Positions 48,201-60,789 of a stretch of DNA of 64,000 nt are shown in pieces. Position 1 is the first letter of the stretch. Every line of letters starts with the position of its first letter. The notes beneath the pieces are model-generated. The model did no database searches. It saw only the letters and a program-made list of their open reading frames with translations, and was not told the DNA's origin. Position numbers and translations under genes: made by a program. Location of the stretch: assembly GCA_013399875.1 (NCBI GenBank), contig VXAZ01009309.1, positions 1,651,442-1,715,441 of the forward strand, given 5' to 3'. The DNA is from Gymnorhina tibicen. Taxonomy: Eukaryota > Chordata > Aves > Passeriformes > Artamidae.

Positions 48201-49335
48201 ATGTTAAATTTTACCCCTGAAACTTGATACACTTACAAATGCGTCTGTTCACAGTGTTACAGTAACTGCAGCTTAGTCAAACGTTTTCACATTTCTTCCT
48301 AAAACACAAAATCAACTAAGTGGACGAGGCTCGTACAGGTCACTACCCACAAAGATGCGCAGCAGAAAAGATTTGTATATGCCAGACACCAGCCCAATGG
48401 CACTTTCCAAAAGGCTAATTTAATGGCAATTGGATTTTTCCTGCCCTACTGCACCATTAGCTGACAACCTGCTTCTCCATCACATCTGCAAACAGTTCAG
48501 TTAGACACTTTTGACATCTCCCACTTAAAAAAGCTATTTCCAGGAAGCTATTAACAAAAATGGATTCTTCCTGGTCAAGCTCAGGGTGAAGAAAGCCTCT
48601 AGCTGGGGATGTCAGGGTTGTAGCAATTGGATGCCCAGCGGATAATTCCAGGAAAAGAAAATCAATTCTGAAAAAATCAGAGTTGTCCACTTCTAGGATT
48701 TGTACCCTTATTTACAGGCTACAGAGCATCACACGAGGAAGTTACTAACCTGGTGAGGTTCTAACACTGAGATTTCTGCTGAAATCTTCTTTCAGAGCTT
48801 CTATGACTGCCTGCATGTCTTCACTGGTTTCCTTCAAACTGATAATATCCTCAACTAGGGCAGCACTGATATTCACTTTGGCTTGACTCTGCCCTTTACC
48901 TTTAGCTGCAGATTACACCAAAAAAAAATTTAGTTTCTATTTCTGACAAGTTAGTTAGAAAGTAGAAAGAAGATATTAAAGTCCTGGCCAGATTTAGAAT
49001 CGAGTCTAAGATAAACTGAAGTAAAACCAAAATAACTGTATTTTCTAATGAGTAAAGAGCTCAGCACTTGAGCACATCAACCAAAATAAATAAATGTATA
49101 AAAAATATACAAATATTGAGAGAGAGATTGCAAAACCATGAAAAAAGCAGCTGTTTTTACCTTTTTTGGTAGCCAGCTGTCTGCTCAGCAGCATCTGCTG
49201 GACACACTGCCTGCAGCCCTCCAGGGGCGGGGCTGGGCAGCCTCGGGGAGCCTGGGGCAGCCCCCTGGCCATGGCAAACGAGGACCGGTGCAGCAGGGAC
49301 GGGAGAGGACGGAGGCACCGCAGTGCCAGAGCCAT
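37307..49335 (-). CDS. MRRF: Mitochondrial ribosome recycling factor
   Basis: Six coding exons in transcript order: 49335-49161, 48905-48750, 47517-47399, 44602-44511, 38969-38810 and 37384-37307. Phases agree throughout; 259 aa (human 262). In the mitochondrial matrix the protein works with GFM2 (EF-G2mt) to split post-termination ribosomes so they can be reused. The N-terminus (MALALRCLRPLP, Arg-rich, no acidic residues) is a mitochondrial presequence, followed by RQLATKKAKGKGQSQ, a basic linker typical of the mitochondrial form. Domain I (three-helix bundle) is formed by the segment after about residue 75 and by the C-terminal helices; VTREHRESLAKLAK and KVSEDTIWLLEKQ in the fifth exon are its diagnostic blocks. 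Domain II, the beta-rich insertion, contains KSPQLVIVNMTSFPE and GMNLNPEVDGTMIRVPLPK. The start is the first ATG of exon 2, with a non-coding exon upstream. The gene is head-to-head with RBM18. Confidence 0.96.
40397..40602 (-). repeat. CR1 LINE fragment, truncated 3' end, in MRRF intron
   Basis: The plus strand reads AATCTCAGAATATCCTGAGC, TCCAACTCCTGGCCCTGC, GTTGTCCAAACGCTCCTGGA, CCTGGGGAGCCTGTTCAG and GAAGAACCTTTTCCTCACC in order, the reverse complement of the avian CR1 3' end. The element lies on the minus strand, in the same orientation as the MRRF transcript. About 20 bases between GCTGGAAG and AGTCCAAC of the usual consensus are missing. It is the better preserved of the two copies. Confidence 0.9.
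42185..42286. repeat. Duplicated poly-T block around an NN gap
   Basis: TGTTCCCATGGCTGGTTTTC at 42185 runs into 28 T (42210-42237). After TGCTTGCT and two N (42245-42246), TGTTCCCAAGGGTGGTTTTC repeats and runs into 20 T (42267-42286). The same unique flank twice around an unresolved gap suggests a sequencing or assembly artefact at a homopolymer. Confidence 0.75.
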
Positions 49336-49360
49336 CGCTCACAGCTCCTTTCTGATCCAC
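49161..49360 (-). CDS. MRRF: Start-codon exon of MRRF
   Basis: The exon begins after a TTCTCTTCTGCAG acceptor (exon base 49360), has 25 bases of 5'UTR, then the ATG at 49335-49333 and the presequence, ending AAAAAAG before a GTAAAA donor. The upstream 5'UTR exon is predicted at about 49976-50025, where GTGAGC (minus strand, 49971-49975) is a good donor inside the CpG island. Confidence 0.8.
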
Positions 49361-50027
49361 CTGCAGAAGAGAAAGGCAGGCAGGCTGCTTGGCGTGCTAA
49401 AACCAAAGAGATCTAGGTTTTAGGCGGCTGTGGGGGCAAGGTGAGAGCTCGGTGATGTGGGCAGCAGGTTTGGGGTTCTGCAGTGACCAGCGGGCAGATG
49501 CAGCGGAAAGGGCTCGGTGGCTGCCAGCCCGTGCCCACGGCAGCAGCACGGCCTTTGCACATGTGTCCAGACCGGCCTCTGACACAAAAACCACGGCTGC
49601 TGAGCAGGAACAGCTCACCGCGGCATCGGGTGTTCGCACATCAGCTGGGCCGAAACTTTAATTTCTGTCTCACGAGGTCTGACACCCCCACGTTCACAGG
49701 GTTTATTCCAGCCTGGGCCGTTCGAGGCTCCGGGGAGCTTTTGCAGCTGCGGCTCCGCTGCGCTCGGAGCTGCGGCAACACCGACGGGACTCGGTCCCGC
49801 GGAGCCGGCCCTCCCTGCGCCGGGGGCACCCGGCCCCGACCCCCACCCCCTNCGTGGAAAGCTGGGCCGAGGACCGGCCATCGCGGGCCGGCGATCGGGA
49901 ATCGAGGGCAGGGATCGGGGCCCGGGGGCGGCGAAGGGGAGGGCGGGAGAGGGCGGGCGCCACCGCCTCGCTCACCGTCGCGCAGCCCTGCGCGTCCCGG
50001 ATAACGTCATCGGAGCGGGCCGCAGCG

Positions 50028-50035
50028 TGACGTCA
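50028..50035. promoter_or_regulatory. Perfect CRE (CREB/ATF site)
   Basis: TGACGTCA, the full palindrome, roughly midway between the divergent MRRF and RBM18 start regions. Palindromy would let one bound factor serve both directions. A half-site partner ACGTCAT lies about 20 bases away at 50004-50010. Confidence 0.6.
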
Positions 50036-50099
50036 CAGAGCGGCGCCAAGGGCGGGGCGAGGCCTGCGCGGGGACGGAGCGGCCGCGGCCCCGCGGGGG

Positions 50100-50307
50100 A
50101 TGGTGAGAGCGGCCCGGGCCGCCCCCCGCGCCACCCCGCACCCTCCGCTGCCCTCCGCTCCCCTCCGCTGCCCTCCGCTGCCCTCCGCGCAGCCATGGAG
50201 CCGGGCCGCCAGGCGCTGCCGCTGGAGAACGCCTCCATCCTCTCCGAGGGCGCGCTGCAGGACGGGCACCGCCTCTGGATCGGCAACCTCGACCCCAAGA
50301 TCACCGA
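50100..50307 (+). other. RBM18: Possible overlapping upstream ORF in RBM18 5' leader
   Basis: An ATG at 50100 in a favourable context (purine at -3, G at +4) opens a frame that is out of phase with, and runs past, the RBM18 start codon. After splicing from 50307 to 55912 it would end at a TAA at 55950-55952, about 82 codons. It matters only if transcription starts upstream of 50100, which the sequence cannot show. Confidence 0.35.
50149..50189 (+). repeat. RBM18: Short tandem repeat in RBM18 5'UTR
   Basis: About four copies of a CTGCCCTCCG-like 10-mer directly upstream of the RBM18 ATG. It is pyrimidine-rich and may vary between individuals. Confidence 0.6.
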
Positions 50308-53300
50308 GTGAGTGACCGCGCGGCACCGCCGGGATCCGCGCCCTGCGGAACCCCCCGGGCGCCGCCCCCGCAGCGGCACCGCCCCGGACGGGGCCGTGTT
50401 CCCGCATCAGCACCGAACCCTCCCGGGCGGTGCCGCATCGCCCGTCCCCGGCCCTGGCAGCCCCCAGGGCCCAGCGTTAGCCCGAGCACTGCCCCGTCTC
50501 CGGTGCCAGCAGCTCTCCGGGGTGCTGGGGATGCCCCCGTGCCCGGCAGGCAGCGCAGGCTGGTGTAGCACTCCCAGCTCCTGCCTCTGCCCCGCAGCGA
50601 GGGGTGACAGTCGCCCACTGGAGCAGATTTGCGCTCTGTGGAGCAGCCCGTGCCTGCTGGGTGCTCTTGCAGGCGGGCAATCGCCTAAGGTGTGGGCGTG
50701 TCTGTATGTGGGGTGTCCCCCACGGACCGAGGGGCTCAGAGGCAGGTCCTTAACTCCTGCAAGCAGCACCCCCTGAGGCACTGCTCGGGCTGGAAACATC
50801 CCCCTTCTCCAAACTACGGAAGTGTAGAATATCAGGTTGGAGACTTTCAGGGTGGCAGTGGTACAAACAATGGTAAAGCAAGGTACAGCCCTGGAAATTG
50901 TAACCCCGAGTGGCTGGGGTTTGTGGAGAAATGAGGGTGGGCAGGGGAGATCTGACGGTCAGGGATCTGTGTCAAACAAGAGCCTTGGTCTGGTATTTTG
51001 CTGGGTGTGAGTTAAGCAGAGGAGAGTGACTGGAGCAGTGGATGGGGAGGAGGTGGGGAGTGGTGGGGCTGGCTGCTGTGGTGGGTAAGTGCATGAATCA
51101 AACACGTGTGTGAGCATTTTGTGTTTTCTCTAGGCTACAGATAATTATCTCCTGAGCAAGCATAACATTTGAACAGCTAAATTGTCAAGGGAATACGATG
51201 TGCTGTCCAATATTTGGCTAGTGTGCTGTGAAATCGCTAGGTTGTATAAAAAAGAAAGCTAACCGAAACAATTTGGGCTTTACACACTCATAACAAACAA
51301 GCATTTTTGATTAACTATTGTGTATGTCTGTCGTGGAATACTTCTTTTCCTCGTTCTTTTTGTGTGTGTGCAGGTGCTGGGGTTTTATTCTAAGTGTGGT
51401 TCATCTGAACAGAGCAGCTCCCTAATAGCCTCTAAATGGAATCATTAATGCATTGTGATTTCAGCCATTCAGCTTTGGGAGGTTTCTGCATTAATCACCA
51501 CTTCTATCCCACAGCTCTGTTACTGTGGTTTGTCCACATTCACTGACCACATAAAATTAGATGTAGGAATTCTTGAGTGTTGTTTGCTGGGTCCTTAGGG
51601 ATTCAGGAACTGGGTTAGTGTGAGGGGAGGAGTGGAGAGTTTAAGTGCGTTGGATCCTTCACTTCCTAGGGTGATCCTCAGTGGTGTCAGACCCTTTCAG
51701 TGTAGGTTGTTCCTTTTAATCTTTGCCCGATAAGTAATAGCTTTATATGGCAAAATTTACTGTCTCCATCACTTGGATGAAGTGAGTTTGGTGGTTCCTC
51801 CAAGGTTCTCAGACCTAGAGTGCTTCCATGCTCCTAAATGTTTGAAGTTTGCCCAGTGATGACTGACAGTGCTTTCCGCTTATTTCAGGCTTTAATAATT
51901 CCGTGTCTTGCTTCATGTTTTGCTTTAAAACGGCTCTTCTCTCCTGCAAATGATATTGCATCTCCATTTCCTTGTGAATAAAAGAAGAAGGAAGCTCCTT
52001 TTAACACATTGTCAATGTAGAGAAAGTGTGTGGTCAGTAAGTTTCTATAAATCATCTTGGCCCTTCTTCTCTCATGCTAAGGGCTTACATATCTAGTTCT
52101 AGCTGTTCCTCTGCATTATTCCTGTTGAGGTTACTACTCACATGACTGAATCAACCCCCTGAAAACTAAATGTTTCTGCATTTGCTGCTTTTATCTGTTT
52201 TTTAAGGAGTTGCCTTTGTTATTTGTATGTTGGATTTGTTTAAGATGGAGTAAGGTTGATTGAGTTGTTGGCAGAGTTAATAAGTGGTTGTGACCCTCTC
52301 GAGCAGAAATGAGATCAGAAAGTGTTGAATCAATCCAAGACTTCCATTTAAAGAGCAAACTCGAGCTGCACTCAAGTGCGGGGGAGTTAATAGGAAATGT
52401 ACACATTGGAGCACAAGCTGTAGGAACAGGCATTTGTAAATGTAGGGCTGCCCACAAATTACAGCCTGGGAGCTGATGCTTTTGGGAGGTTGTTGCACTC
52501 ACTGAGTGACTATGACTCAGCTGGGGGTGCTGGCATACCCCGTGCACTGGGTTAGGTGGCTGTCCAGCTGGGCATTCCTCCTTGCTGGTAGTGTTTGTGC
52601 GTGACTTCTTTTATCCAGCGTCCTTGAAGGATGATTGTCTGCCTGTGGAGGCAGGTGGTGTTGGGAGTCTCCTCAGTGTGCTCTTAGCAGCTGGAAGGGA
52701 GAGGGCTGGCACCAGGGGACCTCACAGCTGCTTGTGACATAGGACGGTGTCTGCAGGCACTCCAGAAGCTGTGAGATCCCTGCCATGGGGTCTGCATGAG
52801 GAGAGCAGCAGGTGGTTCCTCGTGGTTTGGTGTCACCACCGTCACCGTGGGCATCTGGTGCAGCATTTGTGCCCCAGCAGCACAGCAGGGCAGGGGATTT
52901 GCTGTGCCTCAGCTGTGTGATCTCTCACCCCTCAGTGCTCCCATCCCGTGGGGCAAAACCACGTAGTTTAATTACGTCTGCGTGTGGCAGGTGGGGTCGA
53001 ATTGCCTCCTCTGCCCTTTCCTGTTTGTAAAGCCTTCTGAGACTTTTCAGCGTTTTGGACAGGCGAAGATTTCATTTTCAGCTCTCTGGTTCACATTATC
53101 TGGTTTCCCGTAGCCTTTCAATGCCCATTCATTTTCCACGGGGCATGAAGTAGCGGGTGTTCGACTTCCTCAGCCGTTGTGCTGCTTGTCGAGGATCCCA
53201 TCTCGATGAGTCTCACCTAGAAAACAATGTGTGCACAAGTTGTTGTTACAGACCCCCGCTGACTCCCAGTGGGGCAGAATTCCTCGCAATAATAGTTTTC

Positions 53301-56300
53301 GCATGTGGCCCGGTCCCCGCGCGGGATCCTTGGGACAGCATTGTTCAGAGGAAGCCTTGCCTGCGTCTGAATAGCGCTCGGGGTGCCAGGAGGAAGAGAG
53401 GAGGAAAAGGAAATGGGGGAGCTGCAGGTTTGTCTCGCATTCACATCAGATGACAGGAAGTGGAGATGGAGGTTGGCCGCGGGATCTGTGCGGCGCGGTG
53501 GGGCCGCAGCGGTGCCAACAACTTCCAAGCTGTGGATGACCCACGTTGTTGCCATAGTAAAGTTTTTTACATCTTCTCACCTTTTTTTTTTTTCATAAGG
53601 CTTCAGGTTTTCCATGACAGTTTTCTTCTTCCGTACCTCTTGGCCTGAAGAGCTACTTGTCAAGTTACTGTTAATGCCCTCAATATTTTAACAATAACAA
53701 ACCATAATCACAGCCTGAAGCGTTAATTACACAAGATTTGTGAGCTCTTCCACGGAGAGGAGGTGACCTGCAGTTGTAAAATTGCAGGCATGGTTGGAAA
53801 AAGGATTCTAAATAGAACAGATGACATAAGTTGCTTCTAGACTTTTGATGCAATTTGTTTTAAAGCAGCAGCTATCACTTCACTGCTAAGAAAGTACTAT
53901 TTGAACACAGATGCTCTCAAAAAAACCACCCCCAAAGAGTTCCTTTTGGCAAGGCAGCTGCAGGGTTTTTAGTGCAGAACTCAGGGAGAATCCTCCTTGC
54001 CCTTCCCCTGCCTCTGTAATGGCCAAAAGGGGAACAGCATCCTGGTGGTAAGGACTTTATTTCTGTACTGCTGAAATTCCGAGGGCTTTTTTGTAGCAGT
54101 ATGCTTACAGAAACAAACCTGAGGTGCGTTTACATATTTTGAAGGCTCTGGGAGTCCAACATGTGGAGTGTTTTATACATCACGTCTCCAAAGTCAGTGT
54201 TTTCTCTTGCACATCTGTGTCTGCTTGTTGGAAGTGTGAGGTGGTGAAATTTGGCTACTGTGTAATCAGCTCCTTTTCTTCGCCCTTGCTCTTTTCTGTT
54301 TCCCTTCCTTTCTGAGCAGAGTTTTGGAGCTCATAGGCTTCTTGGAAGACCATGCACTTCATCTGTATTCCAAAGGATGTAGGAAGCCTTCCATAATCAA
54401 TGACAATGTGTGTGTTCCCCCGGGGGATAACTTGGCCCTTCTGCACTGCTCGTCTGTACACACGCTGCACCTTCACCTCTTTAAAAGTGCACATCCTGAA
54501 TGTCCACCGTGACCCATCCTGTGGGATGACTCACATTCCTGGAACTTTCTTGCCTGGCTTCTGAGGCTTAACAAAGGGCTAAGGCCCTTTTTAGACATCC
54601 TATCAGGCTTTATTAGGAAAAATGTTGTCTGCCCTTCCCATTTGGACGGTCCCTGTAGTTGCCTGGTGCACTTGGCTGCCTTGGGCCATTACTGATGGTT
54701 CATGTCTGGACATGGGAGGTTTCATCCGGTGCCTGGTGTTATCCTGGTAGGCTCTCTGAGCTCTGAGTGTTACCTTAAACACTGAAAATTGGGGTTAGAC
54801 CACGTGGCTTGCTAACAAACACTGTACAGCTGCTCAGGAGATGAGTCCTGATTAAGACACCTTTATTAAACACTTAAATAATCCTTAAATGCCAGGGATG
54901 GGGTCAGGCAGTGAAGGAGCAATGAGTGTCACTTTTCTCCTAGGTCAGCCAGTGCTGTTAAACACTTCAATCCCAGGGAACCAAAAAAAGCTGCAAAGAA
55001 CTTTCAGGATTAGATGTGGCCTGTACAGCAAATGTGCTCCTTATTTTAAGTTGCTCAATGCACTAGATACTAAGCAGACAGATTTCCTCTGGCTTTCCCC
55101 ACTTTTATTGGAAACAGCACAGTCCCCACTGGATGGCAGGACGATAATTGGCTAAAGAAGTGTCTGACTTCCATGAACGTGTCACTGAAAAGCTGCCTGA
55201 GCCAGAAGCACTGGCAGATTTAGGCTGGATGATACTGAGGGCTGGCTGGCACCTTTTTTGTTGAGGTTTACTAGCAATTCCTGGTTGCAGGTTGTTCTGT
55301 TTATTCTTCTGTCTTGCTGCATCCCCATCTTTGCTAGGCAAGTGCCTGTGTGCCCTGGGGTGTCCTTGCCAGTGTACTGACGCTGCTTGGCACAGGGAAG
55401 GGATGGGTTTGTGCAGGGAGAGGGAGGGCAGCAGGAGAAGCAGGATCCTGAGGGATGCAGGGTGCTTTGGACTGTGGGCTCAGACTGCTTGTGCTGGGAG
55501 AGGAATACAGGGGATGGAGCTTCAGGTGGTCACATCAGGCCTAGAGAGGGGGAGACAGGAGGGTTATACTCAGAAGCAGGAGCGATTTAGTGAGGCAGGA
55601 GGCAAAGCCCTCCCAAACCCCTTGGGAGCCATTGCATAATTGTCCAAAACGCAGCTATTAATAGATCTTCTGTGTGCCCTTCAGCTGTCACTGCTGGGAG
55701 GGAGCTTTGTGCCTTGGGGTTTTGGAAAGTCACTGGAAACACTGCTCAGAGCTATGGATGCTGCAGGGGTGCTGCACAGGGCACCCACCTCTGCGGGGAC
55801 TGGGGAATGTGTTGTTACCAAGTGTGAGCTGTGTGTGTGTGTCGGGGGTTCCTCTCTATCTCCTCACTGTCAGTGGGATGAAACATCATAAATGTTTTCT
55901 TTTCCCTTCAGATATCACCTCCTCAAACTCCTTCAGAAGTTTGGCAAAGTAAAGCAATTTGACTTTCTCTTCCACAAGTCTGGTGCTCTGGAAGGGCAGC
56001 CGAGGGGTTACTGTTTTGTCAACTTTGAAACCAAACAGGTAAGTTGCTCTTTATCTAAAGTTCTGATATAAATGACTGACTTATTTCCCCTTTTTTTTTA
56101 AATGCTAATTTAAAACTACAACAGGAAGGAATAAAATTCATTACTTTGCCTACACAAACCCACAGATTCTAACAGCTCTGCTCTGTCACAGCCACTTTGT
56201 GACTGCTCCTGGAAGTAGCAGTAGTGATTTCCTTTCTCCTCTGCTGTCTTTTCCTGAATCCTGCTTTTTAATGCTAACGAGAAAGAGCCAGTTCTTTGGT

Positions 56301-59300
56301 CCATTTTGCAGCTGGGGATGAGGATGTCACAAGAGCCCTGACACTGCGCATTAGCTCTAGAAAATTATTCATAGCAAGGTGGAGCAGCAGTGCCATAAAT
56401 CTTCAGCTGCCGTGAGTCAGGTTTTATGGGAGTGTCCCGAAACTGCTGAGCCCAGAACAGGACCGAGTGGATCACGGTCCCAGGGCACAGGAGCAGGGTC
56501 TGGGCTGAGCAGGGGTAGGTGTTAATGACACACAGGTAACCTCTGTAATGAGTCACAGTGTTTTCTCCTGCACCAGAAACCTTCCTCCAAATGCTGTTCC
56601 CGGGGCCTCCATGCTTGGTATTTTCAAAACTGAGTATTTTCCCCATTTCCTCCCCCAAAACAAATGAAAGAATAAAACAGCAAGGCTGATAAAGTCTGGT
56701 TACTGGGAGTCTTTGGAAGATGTCCGTGGATTGGGATACCATGGGATAAACTTTCTGTGCTGAGCTGTACTTACAGTAGGCTGAATAACAAAGAAAAAAA
56801 GGCTCTTTCCATGTGAGTCGGTCTTGAGTGAAGGCTTGGTTTGTTTATGGAGCTGTCTTCCTGTGCAGGAAGCAGAGAAGGCGATCCAGTGTCTCAATGG
56901 GAAGCTGGCCCTTTCCAAGAAATTGGTGGTGCGCTGGGCACACGCGCAAGTCAAGGTGAGCTGCTTGCTGGAAAGAAGAATTGCTTTTAGTTTGCAAAAC
57001 TGAAAAAGTTTAATACTAAAGCCTCCTTATCAAGGCTGTCTTGGCCTGGCAAAATAATTTCAGTCTGCTCTAGGAAATAACTTGGAAAGTTGATGTTTAC
57101 AATCTACAGCTTCTCCTGTCTACCCAAACTGTGCTGGATTAGCTGGGAGTGAGGACAGGCTCTTCAGCCTGGGGTTCTTTGGGAGGGGGTTTCTGGTCAG
57201 AGCAGTGTGAACAGATTACTTCTATAAATGTCCATGTTTTAACTTTTCCCAGACTTAGTGAGTAATTGGCTGGAAGTTTGAATCCTTCCCTTTGTGGTTT
57301 TCTAGATAGGAGAGGTATGGAAATTCCCAATTACCGGTTACTGTGTTACTTTGTTCCACTTCTGAAAGCACTTATGTGGCAGCAGCTCTAATTAATTTTG
57401 ACTTTAAAGTAACATACTCTGCATCTAAGCTAAATATCCTTTTATTCCTTGCTCCATCACATAAACAATCAAGTTTTAAAGATTGACTTAGGCAGTACCT
57501 TCTGGAACATCCTTATTTTAATTTTTTAAAATTCTTGTCTTGTTTCTCCTACAGTTATTTACTATCTCATATTTGATAAAGCAATTTATCTTGAATAACT
57601 TTCTTTGCAGAGAAACAGATTTTGGGGGAGGCAGAGAGGAGATGCTTGTTGCTGTTTTCTTTTGGGTAGTTTTGTTTTAAGCATGTGTTGATTATCGTCC
57701 AAGCAGCTTTCTGCTCTGTCTTACCAAGTATATTAGTGCAGCTGTTTCGGATGCTTAAAAAACCAAACCAGGTATCTTCATTAAAGGAGACCACTTTGTT
57801 TTAGTTACTGACTTCAAGGGCTCTTGTCAGCACATGCCAGCTTGTGCAAATGCAGTCTCCATTTTCTGTAGCCGTGGAGCTACTGGAGTGCCACGTGCTT
57901 CCGGATGCCTGAGGAATGATCAGGCCACAAAAGGAGTCTGAGCTGGAGGAGTGAGTGTCTGCCCAGCTGCTCCGGGGTCTGGGGAGGAACACGCATAAAT
58001 AATCACCTCGGTTCACATGGCATTTTCTAATCCCTGAGTGGAAAGACTTAACAGCACAAAACTTTGGCTTATTGTAACAAGAGTTTGTTTTAGACAAGAC
58101 CAGCACGGTGCTAAGCAGCTCTGAGATGAGTGGCCAAGGCTCACCAGACGCTGTCGGTTTGAGCAGCTCTGCTGAAAAACAAACCTGACTCTGTGCCAAG
58201 CGAAATAAGGAAGCAGAACACTGCAAATAGTTCAGGAGGCCCGTTGCCCACAGAGATGACAGACTCACAAGCTGCCTTCTACAGAAAGGAGGTGGTTCCT
58301 AACTGGTCTTTTTTTCTTTTTTTTCCCACTTTTTCTCCCAGCACTGCCGGGTTCCGTGCAGTCGTGTGCTTGGGTTACCTTCTGGCTCTGCACACAAAGA
58401 GCATAGCAAACAGTACAGTAGTTACCTTCAAATTTACCATCTTTGCTTCCTGCCTTATGTAGAGGGGAACAAGAAGTGACAGGATAAGGTTTAAGGATCC
58501 ACAGTACAATGCACATAACTGTTCAGTATCCAGTCTGCATTCCACGTTGGTACTAACCAAATACTGTGGTTGGGATTTGTTTCAGTGTTTGGCCACCAAA
58601 ATCTTTCCTAGCAAAAGCTCCACAAAACCTGAGGCTGTGTTAATCCAGCTTTAAAGTCCATCTGTGGGAAATGTTTCTTTGTTCCTAATTGCAGCTGACT
58701 CAGTCCTTGGTCTCTTGCTTGCAGAGATACGATCACAATAAAAATGAGAAGATCCTTCCAATCAGTCTGGAGCCATCTTCCAGCACGGAGCCACCCCAGT
58801 CCAACCTAAGGTAGGAGATGGGTTGGGTGAGAGGTGACCCAGCTGTGGGACTGGCAGGGAACCGACTTCTTCCGTTTCAGTAAGATTTAGAGTTGTTGGC
58901 GTTGTTTGTGTATAAAAATCTAGCACAGAAAAAAAGCTGTTTTTGAAAGGGCAGTGCCTGTGAAGTCACCACGTGATGTGGGACACTTCAGACTGGAAGT
59001 TTATTTTCTACTGTGCAAAGCCAATGGGCAGTAGGAAGGGAATGAGGTGAGGAGGGGAATTGGGAATGTGTAGCACTCCAGCTCCTTTGGCCAGGATCTC
59101 TGCACTTCATGTGAATTTCAGTGAGAGGGTTTTTACTGTACTAATTTGTTTCAGCAAAATGCTTATGAGCAAGTAGTTCTGCTATATTGACAGAAGATTA
59201 AAACAAAATCACAGGTAGCACGTCACATAAAACAAAATTTTTTTTTTTTTGCCAGTTGTTTTTTGCCTGTAGGTGTTGTCTGTGGGATGTGGTTAAATTC

Positions 59301-60323
59301 TCCAACCTCTGCATTTACCTAGAGCACATAGTGCTGCTTTGCTAATTCACAGTTTGTTTGTAAGGGTGTGTGGTTCTCTGTCCCTGGAACCCTGTGAGGA
59401 ACCAGGACCAGATTAATGCATTTGCCCAGAGATAAAATGAGCTTGGAATTCAGAAGTAAAAGGCTAGGAGGTAAAGAGCAGAGGGGTTTGAGTCATGCAG
59501 ATTGTTAACTGCCTCAGTGGAACAAAGGGGTTGTTCTAGTGAGGATGGATGGTGCAAGAAGCCACAGCGGGGAAGGGAACATTCCTCCCCGTCCATACCC
59601 AATGGATGATAGTGAATAACAAAAGTCCTAGGAATTTGGGGTGTAACCTAGGAGAGCTTCTCCTTTTGGGATAAACCCTGCTAATGCTGAAATAATGTTT
59701 CTTCCTGACCTAATTAGAGTCTGGGGTTTTCCCATCCCGAGCGGGCTGTAGCTGGGAGGAAGTCTGGCTTTCATTTCTCTGCTGTTCCCAGCAGCCTGCT
59801 CCGAGCTGCGCTCTGCTGCACATGCTCAGACCTCCTGAAATGACATCATTTCACATGAAGTAGGAAGGCTTGTCGTGTTCTTGTCTCACTCAGCGTCCTC
59901 AAGAAATCGCTGAATAGGTGCAAGGGCCGTTATTTTGGGGTGCTGAGGTGTCTCTTGGAGGAGCAGACCCGTGCAGGGGTTGAAATGCAGCAGTGTGGGC
60001 TCCAGGCAGTGCATTCCTGCCTCGCTGTGGATGCAGTGGTGGGGGCTGCTCGGCCCCTCCTTGTGCAGTGAGGATTCTCATGTCAGCAGAATCTCTGGAT
60101 TTCTGTAGTAGGGTTTCATGCTAAGATCAAGCTCAATTTCCCTTCTGCTTTTTCTCTTTCCAGCGTCAGTGCAAAAATAAAGGCCATTGAAGCCAAGCTG
60201 AAAATGATGGCAGAAAATCCAGATGCAGAATATCCTGCAGCACCCGTTTATTCTTACTTCAAACCGCCGGATAAGAAAAGGACTACTCCTTACTCCAGAG
60301 CTGCCTGGAAATCCAGAAGATGA
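50195..60323 (+). CDS. RBM18: RNA-binding motif protein 18
   Basis: Five coding exons: 50195-50307, 55912-56038, 56869-56955, 58725-58810 and 60164-60323; 190 aa, the same length as the human protein. It has a single RRM at about residues 25-106: RNP2 is LWIGNL and RNP1 is RGYCFVNF, with the aromatic residues for RNA stacking present. [16 protein letters not shown] closes the domain. The C-terminal tail has a conserved helical segment ([20 protein letters not shown]) and a basic end ([12 protein letters not shown]... KSRR). The molecular role is poorly known; RNA binding follows from the fold. The start ATG is at the end of a CCCTCCGCTG-repeat leader and gives [19 protein letters not shown], matching orthologues. 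All splice phases agree. RBM18 shares its promoter island with MRRF and points toward LHX6. Confidence 0.97.
50308..55911 (+). other. RBM18: RBM18 intron 1 (about 5.6 kb)
   Basis: No gene, RNA gene or repeat family recognised. The sequence changes from CpG-rich near the promoter to AT-rich from about 51100. A CpG-containing patch at 53150-53560 stands out mildly and could be regulatory. Confidence 0.6.
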
Positions 60324-60757
60324 TGCTGATGAATGGATGATGGTAGCAAGAAACACTGCTTTGTATACCTGGAGTCCTCCAATGCTTTTGTACTTTTGTA
60401 GAGTGGGAAGGACGATGCCACCTGAGCAGGGCACGGCCAGCACAGCCCTCTGTCACACCTGAGGGTCTGCACCTCCTGCCAGTGCAGCTCACAGCTGAAG
60501 GCTGTTCAGAGAAATAGGTTCCCTTCAAAGCCTCTGATGAACACACAGTCAACCTCTTGTTAGTGTGCATTCATTAGCCAGATTAGAAACAGTAACCAGC
60601 GTTCGGAGTAAAGCACATCCAAAAATACTCCATTTAACTGATTACTTTTTAAAGTATTTTTGAACAAAATGTATTTCAATTCATGTTTTAATGGAAGGGG
60701 AAGCACTTGGTTTTGATTAACATGCTGTAGCTATCATGGAAAAATTTTTTCATCTCA

Positions 60758-60763
60758 ATAAAA
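60758..60763 (+). terminator. RBM18: Poly(A) signal of RBM18
   Basis: AATAAA about 435 bases after the stop, at the end of an AT-rich 3'UTR. Another AATAAA at 62082-62087, ending a second AT-rich stretch, might serve a longer isoform. Confidence 0.75.
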
Positions 60764-60789
60764 CTCATTTTAAATAGATCTTGCAACAC

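Larger units (their letters stand above)
49720..50420. promoter_or_regulatory. Bidirectional CpG-island promoter of MRRF and RBM18
   Basis: Dense CpG sequence between the predicted MRRF 5'UTR exon (minus, about 49976 upward) and the RBM18 start codon (50195, plus). A perfect palindromic cAMP-response element TGACGTCA lies at 50028-50035 and a related ACGTCAT at 50004-50010. No TATA box is seen. One unresolved base (N) is at 49852. Confidence 0.75.

Noticed and set aside
50815..50850. GTAGAATATCAGGTTGGAGA, resembling the start of a CR1 fragment
   Set aside because: Only about a dozen bases match and the following CR1 landmarks (TCCAACTCCTGG and later) are absent.
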